Shown: positions 24,965 through 34,610, counted from the stretch's first letter. The stretch is 63,845 nt of DNA from Planctomycetales bacterium (GCA_022615575.1 JAKEGM010000026.1:1-63845); one strand, 5' to 3'. Program-made: numbers and translations. Notes: generated by a model not told the origin, from the sequence alone.

Positions 24965-25519
24965 CTATTTGGATTCATTCGGGTCGCCTTTTTTCTGAAA
25001 CTCCAAGGCAACGGAGTTGATGCAGTACCGAAGGCCGGTGGGAGCCGGGCCGTCGTTGAAGACGTGGCCCAGGTGCGAACCGCATCGGGAGCAGGTGATT
25101 TCAGTGCGAACCATCCCGTGGCTGGTGTCGCGGTTTTCCGAAACGGCGGCGGGGTCTTTGGGGGCGTTAAAGGCCGGCCAGCCGCAGCCGGAATTGTACT
25201 TGGCATCGGACGCGAATATCGCAGCGCCGCAGGCGGCACATTGATAGACGCCCTTTTCAAAAAATTTGTCGTATTTTCCGGTGAACGGTCTCTCGGTCCC
25301 CTTTTGACGCAGCACATGGTACTGTTCGGGGGTCAGAATTTCCATCCACTGGCGTTGGGTTTTCACGATCTTTGACTCGTTGGGGTCCATTGGGGCCTCC
25401 TGCGGGGTTTGAGGGGGATTCGATGCCGATGGCTGGGGCGGATGAGGACACCCCTTATAAAACGCCATTGCGACGGGCAGCGACAAAATCCAGACAAATT
25501 TTAGCAACAATCGATTCAT
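24965..25519 (-). CDS. msrB: peptide methionine-(R)-S-oxide reductase with export signal
   Basis: Reduces methionine R-sulfoxide in proteins. The C-terminal 130 residues are a complete MsrB: two zinc-binding CxxC pairs (CAAC, CSRC), [22 protein letters not shown] and the catalytic Cys in [11 protein letters not shown]. The first 20 residues are hydrophobic ([18 protein letters not shown]) and followed by a Cys, so the enzyme is likely exported and perhaps lipid-anchored, protecting envelope proteins. A Pro-rich linker follows. The ribosome site AAGGA is rather far (12 bp) from the ATG. Confidence 0.93.
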   Translation of the reverse strand: MNRLLLKFVWILSLPVAMAFYKGCPHPPQPSASNPPQTPQEAPMDPNESKIVKTQRQWMEILTPEQYHVLRQKGTERPFTGKYDKFFEKGVYQCAACGAAIFASDAKYNSGCGWPAFNAPKDPAAVSENRDTSHGMVRTEITCSRCGSHLGHVFNDGPAPTGLRYCINSVALEFQKKGDPNESK

Positions 25520-25699
25520 CTTGTTACTACGTCCTTTTGCATCCTATGGTTCTAATTAAGATGCGGGTACGACGCTTTGTTGGCCGGGAGGATTTTATCA
25601 GCGGGGTTGACGGCTGAACATTTTTGGCGTATGTTTGACAGAAGCGTGTGCCGGAATAAAGGGGCCTTTTGTTCACTATTTTTTTGAGGAAAGAAAACG

Positions 25700-26776
25700 A
25701 TGATTTTTTGTCCCCGTTGTCTCGATAGATGCATCAAAGAAGCGTTTTGGGTTTTTTGGGCGGTCATCCTTCTTGCCGGCTGTCAAAACAGCCCCCTGCC
25801 CCGGATGCGCATCGGCTCTTTTTACGGGGATGCTGCGGGGTTAGTGTTTCCGGAACCGACGGAACTTGGAATACACCGCCGTTCCTACAATTTTGAGGAA
25901 AAGACGGGGTTGCTTTACACCTGCAAGGGCGGTTTTATCGACCTGGGCCACCTGCGCGAGGCCGCCGACCGAACGGAGTATCTGGCCCGTATTACCTATC
26001 AAAATCTCATGCAGATGGATACCGAGTTTTCGTACCGCATCATCGAGCCGGCAAGATACCGCGCCAGTATCATTTATCCGCAGGAGTGGGTATCGCTGCC
26101 TCTGGCGGAGAAAAAACGGATCGCCTCGGAGATTTCGATTCAGTTCGGGCAGTACGGCGCCCACACCAGCTTGATCTGGCATGAAGTCCTGACCTGGTAC
26201 GGCTTTGCCTCGTCGGGCATCTTCTCGGAAAACATTTCCTCATTTTCCTGGGAGGACCCCTATTCGGACGTGCTGGGAACCTGCCTGGCCGCGGAGGCCC
26301 TGCGCCATGCACAGTACCCGTATGAAGAGGCGATGACATACCTGATTGACGCAACGATGCTGAAACTGGGCGTTCAGCCGGCATGGGTCGCGCAGGAAGC
26401 CGCGCGAAAGATCGCGGACAAGTGGTACAGGGGAGGATATTATTTCTTCGTGGAGATGAAGAAACGCAACTTCGATGTGGGACTGGATGACGGCATGGCG
26501 ACGCCCTGGCTGGTGCCGGAGATGTGCCCGGACGCCCAACCCAGGCCCTGTCCGAGGCCGACGCCGGACGCTCTGAAAACATACGGTTTTCAGATCGAAT
26601 TGGAACTTTACCCGGTGGAATTCGAGAAAAGCAAAATCTTCAAGGCACTCGGGGCGGACGCCTCCGGCGGCGTGATTCGCCCGCTGACGGATTTTCCCAA
26701 AATCCTTGAATACATCAAAGCTGAGGGCAAACAGCTTTACGGCGAGACGGTGGATCAGCCGGTTTTGGACAAATAA
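25700..26776 (+). CDS. DUF4056-like lipoprotein, first copy
   Basis: A 358-residue predicted lipoprotein (signal then LLAGC, Cys28). I believe it is the DUF4056 family, function unknown. Landmarks are LLYTCKGGFIDLGHLREAAD, WHEVLTWYGF, SFSWEDPYSDVLGTCLAAEA and KRNFDVGLDDG, all echoed in the next gene. The conserved His/Glu in WHEVLTW and the FIDLxHxRxxAD block look like possible catalytic or metal-binding positions, but no known metalloenzyme consensus fits. GAGG precedes the ATG. TTGACA at 25635-25640 with a weak TAAAGG may be its promoter. Confidence 0.62.
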   Translation: MIFCPRCLDRCIKEAFWVFWAVILLAGCQNSPLPRMRIGSFYGDAAGLVFPEPTELGIHRRSYNFEEKTGLLYTCKGGFIDLGHLREAADRTEYLARITYQNLMQMDTEFSYRIIEPARYRASIIYPQEWVSLPLAEKKRIASEISIQFGQYGAHTSLIWHEVLTWYGFASSGIFSENISSFSWEDPYSDVLGTCLAAEALRHAQYPYEEAMTYLIDATMLKLGVQPAWVAQEAARKIADKWYRGGYYFFVEMKKRNFDVGLDDGMATPWLVPEMCPDAQPRPCPRPTPDALKTYGFQIELELYPVEFEKSKIFKALGADASGGVIRPLTDFPKILEYIKAEGKQLYGETVDQPVLDK

Positions 26777-26816
26777 AGACGTCGCTCTGTAATCCCTTTT
26801 GAACAAGGAAGACATC

Positions 26817-27878
26817 ATGCGGAAAAACGTATCTAAAAATAATTGGCCCCTGAAATACTCCATACTCATGAAGGCGGTCTGCATGGGAGCGTCCCTGCTG
26901 ACCGTTGGGGGCTGCGGCCTGACGGGCTTAACAGGGCCCCGTGCCCGGCTGGGCTATATCCCCACGGCGACCCCGGGGGTTGTGTTCGCCGACCCGGACA
27001 ATCTGGGGAGGCACGCTTCGGTGTACAGCCCGTTTGAAAACAGCGGCCTGGTTTATACCTGCGGGGCGGGGCACCTGGATATCGACCACATCCGCGGCAA
27101 CGCCGACCTGACGCGGCACTTTATCTCCCGCATCCGCAAAGCACTGACCAGGGGACAGGAACGGTTTTCGTATAAGCTGTCCGGCGAGACATCCCGGCAT
27201 GTCATTGAAATCACCTACCCGGCGGACTGGGACAGCCGGACCGACAAGGAGCAGATTATCGAGGATGTCGCCTTTGGAACAGGCCCGTATCTGGCGTTTG
27301 ATGCGACGGTCTGGCATGAAATCCTGACCTGGTTTGGCGTCCATTTTATGGGCTTTGAGCCGGAGTTTAACTCGGCGTTTTCCTGGGAAGACCTGTATTC
27401 CAACCTGCTGGGGACGCGCTTGGCGGTGGATGCTCTCAACGATGCGGCGCATGATTACGATGAGGCAATGACGCTGGCGCTGGATGCGGTTTTGAAAGAG
27501 CTTGGGATTCAGCCGCGCGATACGGCGATTGCCGCCGCCAAAAAGGTCGAAGGGACATGGTACACGGGAAATTTAGTTCCCGATGTCACGATGCGCAACT
27601 TCGATATCGGGATGGACGGTTCCATAACACCCACGCTGATTGAGGGGGCGGCCGGCTGCCCGGACGCCAAAGCGGTCCCGCTGCCGGCGCCGACCCTGGA
27701 GCGGCTCAAGCACTACGGCTTTTCAATTACACACGAAATCAGGCCGAATGTCTTTGAGCAGGGAGCGATCTTCAAAGCCGCCGGCTCCAAACGCATCTTC
27801 CCCGAAATCCATTACCCCATTCTGCTGGAGTATATGAAACAGGATGCTGAACAGCGCGGCTATCAATACACGGAGTAA
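26817..27878 (+). CDS. DUF4056-like lipoprotein, second copy
   Basis: A 353-residue paralogue of the preceding gene, 40 bp downstream. It shares GLVYTCGAGHLDIDHIRGNAD, WHEILTWFGVHFMG, AFSWEDLYSNLLGTRLAVDA and MRNFDIGMDGS, with a lipobox-like VGGC after the signal segment. AAGGAA 6 bp before the ATG at 26817 decides the start over an upstream TTG at 26799. The two copies have diverged strongly outside these blocks, so the duplication is old or each copy has its own partner. Function unknown; probably envelope-located. Confidence 0.6.
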   Translation: MRKNVSKNNWPLKYSILMKAVCMGASLLTVGGCGLTGLTGPRARLGYIPTATPGVVFADPDNLGRHASVYSPFENSGLVYTCGAGHLDIDHIRGNADLTRHFISRIRKALTRGQERFSYKLSGETSRHVIEITYPADWDSRTDKEQIIEDVAFGTGPYLAFDATVWHEILTWFGVHFMGFEPEFNSAFSWEDLYSNLLGTRLAVDALNDAAHDYDEAMTLALDAVLKELGIQPRDTAIAAAKKVEGTWYTGNLVPDVTMRNFDIGMDGSITPTLIEGAAGCPDAKAVPLPAPTLERLKHYGFSITHEIRPNVFEQGAIFKAAGSKRIFPEIHYPILLEYMKQDAEQRGYQYTE

Positions 27879-27970
27879 GAAGGAGCAAAAGCAGCCATAC
27901 AGGCGTCACCCTTCTTGAATTTTGATTTGTCATTTTGCGTTTTAATTTTTAACATTTAATGGGTTTTGGT

Positions 27971-30900
27971 TTAGCGGCGAAGGAGTTTGCGAAGGACAGC
28001 CAGAAGCGTTTTGGGTTCGAAGTAGGATTTTTCGAGGCGGAGGTGGACGGTGCGGGGGTCGGGGATGCGGACGGTGCCCGGATAGCGGGCAAACAGGTCT
28101 GTGCCGGAAGCCCCCTCCAGAAAAGTAAAGACCAAATCAGGCCGCTGAACGACGATGCTCTGGATATTCCAGCGGTCGGCCCACCTTCGGATTTGCGTCA
28201 GCTCCAAAAACTGCCCCACCTGCTCCGGCATCGGGCCGAACAGGTCGCGCAGTTCGGTTCCCAGACGCTCGATGTCTTTGGGGTCGCGGACGGCGCTGAT
28301 GCGGCGATAGACCTCCAGCCGCTGACGGTCGGAGGGGATGTAGTTTTTGGGGATATAGGTCTCAAAATCCAGATCAATGACGGTCTGGATGTCTTTTTCC
28401 ATCGGCTCGTTTTTGAGCCGCTTGACGGCTTCGCCCAGCAGGCGGCAGTAGAGTTCGTAGCCGACGGTGTTGATGTGGCCGGATTGTTCCGGCCCCAGGA
28501 TGCTGCCGGCGCCGCGGATTTCCAGGTCGCGCAGGGCGATGCGGAAGCCCGCCCCGAGCTGGGAGTATTCCTCGATGGCCTTGAGGCGCCGGGCGGCAAG
28601 CGGCGTAATGGGCCGCGATTCGGGCAGCAGCAAATAGGCATAGGCGCGGTGCTTGTAGCGGCCGACACGCCCGCGAAGCTGGTGAAGCTGGGCCAGCCCG
28701 AACCGGTCGGCGTCGTAAATGAGAATGGTGTTGGCGTTGGGGATGTCGATGCCGGATTCAATAATCGTCGAGCAGATCAGCACGCTGGTGTCGCCGCTGA
28801 TGAAACGGATCATCGCGTCTTCCAGTTCGTGCTTGTGCATTTGGCCGTGGGCAACATCGATGCGGACGGACGGGTCGTTGACGATGGCGCGCACTTTTTG
28901 AGCGAAGCGCTCGATGGTCTGGACGCGGTTGTACAGAAAGAAGACCTGCCCGCTGCGGCTGATTTCAAACAAAATGGCCCTGCGAATCACCTCGTCGCTG
29001 AAGCGGCAGACCTTGGTCACAACGGCCCGCCGGTCCAGCGGCGGCGTGGAAAGCGAACTGATGTCGCGCAGGCCGATCAGCGACATGTGCAGCGTACGCG
29101 GAATGGGCGTGGCGGTCATGGTGAGGATATCGACGTTGACGCGGAAACGCTTGAGCCGCTCCTTGTGCTCAACGCCGAACCGCTGTTCCTCGTCGATGAT
29201 TAACAGCCCCAAATCCTTAAAGCCCACATCGTCGCTGAGCAGCCGGTGCGTGCCGATCAGGATATCGACGCCGCCCTTTCGGCAGGCGGACAGAATCTCT
29301 TTGGTTTCTTTGGGCGCGTTGAAGCGATTGAGAATCGCAACGCTCACGGGAAAATCGGCAAACCGCTCGCGGAAGGTGCGCCCGTGCTGAACGCACAGTA
29401 CGGTCGTGGGCACCAGCACGGCAACCTGCTTGCCCGCCTGGACGGCCTTGAAGGCCGCCCGCATGGCCAGTTCGGTCTTGCCGTAGCCCACATCGCCGCA
29501 CAGGAGCCGATCCATCGGCCGGGGGGAGGCCATATCATCCTTGATGCGGTCGGCGGCGGTGATTTGATCGGGCGTTTCCTGATAAAGAAACGACTCCTCA
29601 AATTCCCGCTGCCAGAGGGTGTCGGGGCCGAAGCCGAAGCCGCCCAGCTGCTGACGCATGGCCTGCACCTCCAGCAGTTCGGCGGCCAGTTCCTCGACAC
29701 CCCGGGCGACATTTTCCTTCTGCCTTTCCCATTTTTTGCCGCCGATTCTGCTCAGCGGGGGCCGTTTGGGGCTTGACCCGATAAACTTCTGCACCAGGTG
29801 AATGTTGGCGACGGGAACGTGAATCTGCACCTTGTCGGCATATTCGAGTGTGAGGTATTCGGCCTTGGCGCCGGCTTTTTCCATCATCTGAATGCCGACG
29901 TACTTGCCGATGCCGTAGGCGATGTGCACAACATAATCGCCCTTGTGCAGATCGAGCATGGTATCGACGGGGGAAAGCCCCTGGATGCGGCGGATTCGCC
30001 GGCGGATGGAGACCTGGCCGAAGACCTCGTGGTGGGTTACGACGATCGTATTAAGCGGCCGGAGGATAAAGCCGTGATGGATAAAGCCGAGCGTCAACCC
30101 GAAGCTGTCGGGAATGCGATTGAATTTTTCACTGAGGATTTCACGGACGCGCTGGATTTCGGCCTGATTTTCGCAGTAGAACAGGACCCGCTGCGTTTGG
30201 GCCTCATTAAGCAGATCGGCCAGAACGGCCTGCTGGTCCTTCCAGAGGGAGCCGGCCTTGTGCTCAAACTGCTGAGCGCTGGCAACATCCAATTGGAAGT
30301 CGGTCTGGGCCGAACCGGCAAAGCGGCTGATATGCAGGCACGAAAACCGCTGGATGGCGTTATAGACCGCCTGCCACGGATACATCCCGCGGACATCGTC
30401 CAGGCGGCTCAGAAAGGCATGCGACACGTCGGCAATCTCAACCGGCTCTTCAAGGATAATCAGCGTTTCGGCGGGCAGCAGATTGATAAAGAGTTCCGTG
30501 CCCTCCGGGTCGATGGCGGACTGCGACGCGGTAATTTGCACAGAGGCAAGCGAATCGCAGGAAAGCTGCGAGTCCAGGTTGATGCGGCGCAAACTTTCGA
30601 TGCGGTCGCCGAAAAACTCGATGCGCATCGGCTGGGATTCGGCCAGGTCGGCGGATTGGTTTTGCCCCGTGACTGTGCAGACCGGCGCAAAAATATCCAC
30701 GATGCCGCCGCGCTGGGCGAACTGGCCGGGCAGATCGACGCTGTCGGTGCGTTCAAAGCCGTGATCGACCAGCCAGCCGGTCACAAGATCGGGTTCGATG
30801 GTTTGCCCGACGAAAAGCGACAGGCCCAGTTCACAAAGCAATTGCGGACGGGCAACCGGCTGGTTGAGGGCCTGAACACAAGCGGAAATCAAAAACGGCT

Positions 30901-31237
30901 CGGCGGGCTGCCGAGCCATCCACAGCGACATCCGCAATCGCCGCGCCAGGATTTCATCGGTCGCATCGGTAACTTCGTCGGGGCTTTCCCAGACGGGGAA
31001 TGTTTGCACGGGGCCGCCGGAAAAGACCTGCAGGTCGTCGGCGGCGGTATCGGCGTCATCGATGTGCGGGCGGATGTAAAAAATCGGCCTTTTGAGGGTC
31101 TTGTACAGGTGGGCCGCCAGCAGGGGCGCATAGGATCCCCACGTCCCGCTGACCGTCACCGGCCCCTTGGCGGGGTCGTGGTCCGCCAGACGGGCGACAA
31201 TCTGACAAACCGTTTTGTCCTGACTTAAATCCAGCAA
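27971..31237 (-). CDS. mfd: transcription-repair coupling factor
   Basis: Mfd removes stalled RNA polymerase from lesions and recruits UvrA. The 1088-residue length is close to normal. Visible parts: the UvrB-like N-terminal region, the RNA polymerase interaction domain with GDYVVHIAYGIGKYVGIQ near 415, the RecG-like translocase with Walker A LLCGDVGYGKTELAMRAAF near 590, DEEQRFGV, TMTATPIPRTLHMSL, LICSTIIESGIDIPNANT and QLRGRVGRYKHRAYAYLL, and a C-terminal D7 domain. The start is a TTG with no good ribosome site, so the exact N-terminus is uncertain. Confidence 0.96.
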   Translation of the reverse strand: MLDLSQDKTVCQIVARLADHDPAKGPVTVSGTWGSYAPLLAAHLYKTLKRPIFYIRPHIDDADTAADDLQVFSGGPVQTFPVWESPDEVTDATDEILARRLRMSLWMARQPAEPFLISACVQALNQPVARPQLLCELGLSLFVGQTIEPDLVTGWLVDHGFERTDSVDLPGQFAQRGGIVDIFAPVCTVTGQNQSADLAESQPMRIEFFGDRIESLRRINLDSQLSCDSLASVQITASQSAIDPEGTELFINLLPAETLIILEEPVEIADVSHAFLSRLDDVRGMYPWQAVYNAIQRFSCLHISRFAGSAQTDFQLDVASAQQFEHKAGSLWKDQQAVLADLLNEAQTQRVLFYCENQAEIQRVREILSEKFNRIPDSFGLTLGFIHHGFILRPLNTIVVTHHEVFGQVSIRRRIRRIQGLSPVDTMLDLHKGDYVVHIAYGIGKYVGIQMMEKAGAKAEYLTLEYADKVQIHVPVANIHLVQKFIGSSPKRPPLSRIGGKKWERQKENVARGVEELAAELLEVQAMRQQLGGFGFGPDTLWQREFEESFLYQETPDQITAADRIKDDMASPRPMDRLLCGDVGYGKTELAMRAAFKAVQAGKQVAVLVPTTVLCVQHGRTFRERFADFPVSVAILNRFNAPKETKEILSACRKGGVDILIGTHRLLSDDVGFKDLGLLIIDEEQRFGVEHKERLKRFRVNVDILTMTATPIPRTLHMSLIGLRDISSLSTPPLDRRAVVTKVCRFSDEVIRRAILFEISRSGQVFFLYNRVQTIERFAQKVRAIVNDPSVRIDVAHGQMHKHELEDAMIRFISGDTSVLICSTIIESGIDIPNANTILIYDADRFGLAQLHQLRGRVGRYKHRAYAYLLLPESRPITPLAARRLKAIEEYSQLGAGFRIALRDLEIRGAGSILGPEQSGHINTVGYELYCRLLGEAVKRLKNEPMEKDIQTVIDLDFETYIPKNYIPSDRQRLEVYRRISAVRDPKDIERLGTELRDLFGPMPEQVGQFLELTQIRRWADRWNIQSIVVQRPDLVFTFLEGASGTDLFARYPGTVRIPDPRTVHLRLEKSYFEPKTLLAVLRKLLRR

Positions 31238-31260
31238 AATATCAAAACCGGCAAAAGACC

Positions 31261-31396
31261 GGAATTCTTTTAACGGCCTGAAAGACCAAACGGCCGACCG
31301 TAAATCGGCCTTATCTTGTCGGCCTGAATAACCGTTAAACAGTATTATCTGGCCGGCGCAATATAGCCCAGGGCAACGCCCTGGGTTTAACTATAT
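31261..31396 (-). repeat. nested inverted repeats between pfkA and mfd
   Basis: CCCAGGGC (31367-31374) and GCCCTGGG (31378-31385) form an 8-bp stem with a 3-nt loop, flanked by ATATAG (31361-31366) and CTATAT (31391-31396), the latter containing the pfkA stop. A second structure has outer arms TTAACGG (31270-31276) and CCGTTAA (31332-31338) around an inner hairpin GGCCGA/TCGGCC (31292-31310). No T tract follows either on the minus strand. They could act as an mRNA processing or attenuation element between the two genes. Confidence 0.4.
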
Positions 31397-32488
31397 CCCG
31401 AAGCAAGTACCCACGGCTCTGGCGGCGGCAATAAGGGGGTTACTGGGACGGACGGTTTTGATCTTGCCGGCGATGCGGCTCAGCGCCACATCACCCAGTT
31501 TGCCCTCTTTCCAAACCACCAGCCGATTGAACTGCCCTTTCATCAGCAATTCCAGCGCGTAATGGCCGAAGCTGGTTCCCAGCACACGGTCGATGGGCGT
31601 GGGCGAACCGCCGCGCTGGATATGGCCCAGATTGACCGCCCGGCAGGACAGCCCGGTTATCTGGCCGAGCTGTTCGGCCAGCACAAACGAAATCCCGCCC
31701 AGACGAATCGGGTCGGGGCTGTTCTTTTCGGTTTTGAAAACAACCCGCTGGCCGCCTTTGGGTTTGGCTCCTTCGGCAACAGTAATGATGCTGAAGCGCT
31801 TGCCTTTTTTCGAGCGGGCTTTTACATAATCGGCAATCTTGCTCAGATCGTAAGGAATCTCCGGAATCAGAATGACATCCGAACCGCCCGCCACGCCGGC
31901 GTGCAGGGCAATCCAGCCCGCATAGCGGCCCATGACCTCCACAATCATCACGCGGTGGTGCGAACTGGCGGTCGTGTGGACCTTGTCGATGGCTTCTGTG
32001 GCGGTCGTAACCGCCGTATTAAAACCAAAGGTGATGTCCGTGCCCCAGATGTCGTTGTCGATGGTTTTGGGAACACCCATCACAATCAGGCCTTTTTTGG
32101 CAAAGGCCGCCGCGGAGCACATCGTGCCGTCGCCGCCGATGCAGACGAGGGCTTCGATGCCTCGCTTTTTGAGATTAGCGACACACAAATCCGATACATC
32201 TTTATTGATGGTGCGTTTGCCGGATTGAACCGGATACGAAAACGGATTGGAGGAGTTGCACGAACCGAGAATCGTGCCGCCGATAGTCAGGATTCCGCTG
32301 ACATCGTTCGTATTTAAGGGATGGATGTGGTCTTCAATCAGGCCGCGATAGCCGTCTTCGACGCCCCAGACCTCGAGCTTATAGCGATTGATCGCGGTTT
32401 TCGTTACAGCGCGAATGACGGCATTGAGACCGGGACAATCCCCTCCGCCGGTCATTACGGCGATACGTTTGATTCGTTTTGCTGCCAT
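31391..32488 (-). CDS. pfkA: 6-phosphofructokinase, Gly/Lys active-site type
   Basis: Phosphorylates fructose 6-phosphate. The 365-residue product has VMTGGGDCPGLNAVIRA at the N-terminus, GGDGT with Gly121 at the position that favours ATP, and PKTIDND with Lys141 at the position where classical ATP enzymes have Gly and pyrophosphate enzymes have Lys. This Gly/Lys pair is known from a separate group of PFKs, several ATP-dependent. EVMGRYAGWIA and LGHIQRGGSPTP are intact. AGGAG is well placed before the ATG. The donor cannot be settled from sequence. Confidence 0.92.
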   Translation of the reverse strand: MAAKRIKRIAVMTGGGDCPGLNAVIRAVTKTAINRYKLEVWGVEDGYRGLIEDHIHPLNTNDVSGILTIGGTILGSCNSSNPFSYPVQSGKRTINKDVSDLCVANLKKRGIEALVCIGGDGTMCSAAAFAKKGLIVMGVPKTIDNDIWGTDITFGFNTAVTTATEAIDKVHTTASSHHRVMIVEVMGRYAGWIALHAGVAGGSDVILIPEIPYDLSKIADYVKARSKKGKRFSIITVAEGAKPKGGQRVVFKTEKNSPDPIRLGGISFVLAEQLGQITGLSCRAVNLGHIQRGGSPTPIDRVLGTSFGHYALELLMKGQFNRLVVWKEGKLGDVALSRIAGKIKTVRPSNPLIAAARAVGTCFGI

Positions 32489-32539
32489 GGTTTTCTCCTG
32501 AATAATGTACCGTTCGTCTATACTTTACAGTGTGCGGCG

Positions 32540-32580
32540 AAAAAAAACAAGACCCCCGGTTCACAAAAAGCGGGGCCTTG
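32540..32580 (-). terminator. rho-independent terminator after tkt
   Basis: Read on the minus strand, CAAGGCCCCG pairs with CGGGGGTCTTG (one mismatch) and is followed by a run of eight T. It lies between the tkt stop (32604) and the pfkA start (32488), so pfkA is probably transcribed separately. Confidence 0.8.
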
Positions 32581-32603
32581 CAGTGCGGCTGTTTTTCAAT
32601 CCG

Positions 32604-34610
32604 TTAGGCCCTGGCGATAGATTTCCTGGCGGCGGCCGCTACCGCATCAACGGTAATTCCGAATTTTTCAAAGCAGGTCTTGAAGGGTCCGGAAGCCCCG
32701 AAGGTACGCATTCCGACAAACTCGCCGCAGGTTCCCAGGTATTTCCACCAGCCGTTTTCAACCCCGGCCTCAACACCGACACGGGCCTTGACCGCAGAAG
32801 GAAGCACGCTTTCCCTGTAGGCGGCGTCCTGCTTGTCAAACAGGGTCCAGCAGGGCATTGAGACGACCCTGGCCTTGATGCCTTCGGCGGCCAGTTTGGC
32901 GCAGGCCTCAACGGCCAGCGCAACTTCCGAGCCGGTCGCCAGCAGCAGGACATCGGGTCTTGCTTCCTCGATAAGGACGTAAGCGCCCTTGTCGAAGTTT
33001 TTCATTCCGAGATACTTGGCCTTATCCAGCACGGGCAGATTCTGACGGGTCAGCGCCGCTGCCGCAGGCGTGTCGTCGTGTTCGAGAATGTACTTCCACA
33101 TCAGCGCTGTCTCGTTGGCGTCCGCCGGACGGAAGGTCAGCAGGTTGGGGAAAATCCGCAGGGATGCCAGCGTCTCGACCGGCTGATGGGTGGGGCCGTC
33201 TTCGCCGACGCCGATGCTGTCGTGGGTAAAAACAAAAACCGTCGGATAGCCGGACATCGCCGCCATGCGAATCGCCGGACGCATATAATCGGCAAACACC
33301 AGGAATGTTCCGCCATAGGGCCGCAGGATGCCGCTGACGGCAATGCCGTTCATAATCGCCCCCATGGCGTGTTCGCGCACACCGTAACGGATGTACCGGC
33401 CGCAAGGATGGTTTTTCTGGAAATCGTCGGCGCCTTTGAAGCGGGTATTATTGGACGGCGTCAGGTCCGCCGAACCGCCCAGCACCAGCGGCATGGAAGG
33501 CATCAGGGCATCCAGCGTCTTGCCCGAAGCCGAACGGGTCGCAACGGGCGTTGCCGGATCAAATACGGGAAGCATCTTTTCATCGATGCTGATTTTGCCG
33601 GCAAGGGCGTCTTTTAATTCTCTGGCCAGTCCAGGATGCGCTTTGGCATACGCCTCCATCTGCTTCTGATGGTCGGCATAAAGCGTTTTGCCTTTCTCCT
33701 TCGCCGCTGCGGCCAGGGCAACTGCCTGGGCAGGGATAACAAACGTTTTTTCGGGATCCCAGCCGGCATTCTTCTTGATGAGCTTGATTTCGTCCTCGCC
33801 CAGCGGCGCCCCGTGAGCCGTGTGGGTATCCTGGAAATTGGGGCTGCCGTACCCGATGTGTGAACGGAACTTGATCAGGGTCGGCCGTTCGGACTGGGCC
33901 TTGGCGAACTCCAGGGCGCTGTCCAGGGTATCGATATCGTGGCCGTCGCCGCCGATTTCAAGGACGTTCCATCCGTAGGCGCGATAGCGCATCGCGACAT
34001 TTTCGCTGAAAGACAAACTGGTTTCGCCGTCGATGGTGATGTGGTTGTCGTCATAAATGACAATCAGGTTGTCCAGCCCCAGATGCCCGGCCAAACTGGA
34101 GGCCTCACCGCTGACGCCCTCCTGCAGACAGCCGTCGCCGCAAATCGTATAAATGTGATAGTCAAAAATGCTGAAATTTTCCTTGTTATACCTTGCGGCC
34201 AGATATTTTTGTGCAATAGCCATTCCAACGGCATTAGCGATACCTTGCCCTAACGGCCCCGTTGTTACCTCCACGCCGGGGGTGTGGCCGTACTCGGGAT
34301 GACCGGGCGTTTTGCTGCCCCATTGGCGGAAGCGTTTCAGTTCCTCCAGCGGCAAATCAAAACCGAACAAGTGCAGAAGCGAATACAGCAGCATACTGCC
34401 GTGGCCAGCGGACAGAACGAAGCGGTCGCGGTTGATCCATTCAGGATTTTTGGGGTCGAATTTAAGATGATGCTGCCAAAGAGCATAAGCGGCAGGCGCC
34501 ATGCCCATCGGCATTCCCGGATGGCCCGATTTGGCCGCCTGAACACCGTCCATCGAAAGGAAACGAATTGTTTGCACACACACCTTGTCCTGTTCTGTCA
34601 GCACACCCAT
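32604..34610 (-). CDS. tkt: transketolase
   Basis: Thiamine-diphosphate enzyme of the pentose phosphate pathway that moves two-carbon units. The 668-residue product has DGVQAAKSGHPGMPMGMAP, GHGSMLLYSLLHLFG, TGPLGQGIANAVGMA and the TPP-binding GDGCLQEGVSGEA near 155-167, then the pyrimidine domain with VREHAMGAIMNGIA and FTHDSIGVGEDGPTHQP. The ATG at 34610 with GAGAG upstream is preferred over more distant starts that add a poorly conserved extension. Confidence 0.96.
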   Translation of the reverse strand: MGVLTEQDKVCVQTIRFLSMDGVQAAKSGHPGMPMGMAPAAYALWQHHLKFDPKNPEWINRDRFVLSAGHGSMLLYSLLHLFGFDLPLEELKRFRQWGSKTPGHPEYGHTPGVEVTTGPLGQGIANAVGMAIAQKYLAARYNKENFSIFDYHIYTICGDGCLQEGVSGEASSLAGHLGLDNLIVIYDDNHITIDGETSLSFSENVAMRYRAYGWNVLEIGGDGHDIDTLDSALEFAKAQSERPTLIKFRSHIGYGSPNFQDTHTAHGAPLGEDEIKLIKKNAGWDPEKTFVIPAQAVALAAAAKEKGKTLYADHQKQMEAYAKAHPGLARELKDALAGKISIDEKMLPVFDPATPVATRSASGKTLDALMPSMPLVLGGSADLTPSNNTRFKGADDFQKNHPCGRYIRYGVREHAMGAIMNGIAVSGILRPYGGTFLVFADYMRPAIRMAAMSGYPTVFVFTHDSIGVGEDGPTHQPVETLASLRIFPNLLTFRPADANETALMWKYILEHDDTPAAAALTRQNLPVLDKAKYLGMKNFDKGAYVLIEEARPDVLLLATGSEVALAVEACAKLAAEGIKARVVSMPCWTLFDKQDAAYRESVLPSAVKARVGVEAGVENGWWKYLGTCGEFVGMRTFGASGPFKTCFEKFGITVDAVAAAARKSIARA

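Noticed and set aside
24877-25317. 146-residue minus-strand frame overlapping msrB
   Set aside because: It reads msrB in another frame; msrB has full catalytic motifs.
27959-29203. 414-residue plus-strand frame opposite mfd
   Set aside because: It is antisense to a clear mfd gene in a GC-rich region and has no recognisable domain.
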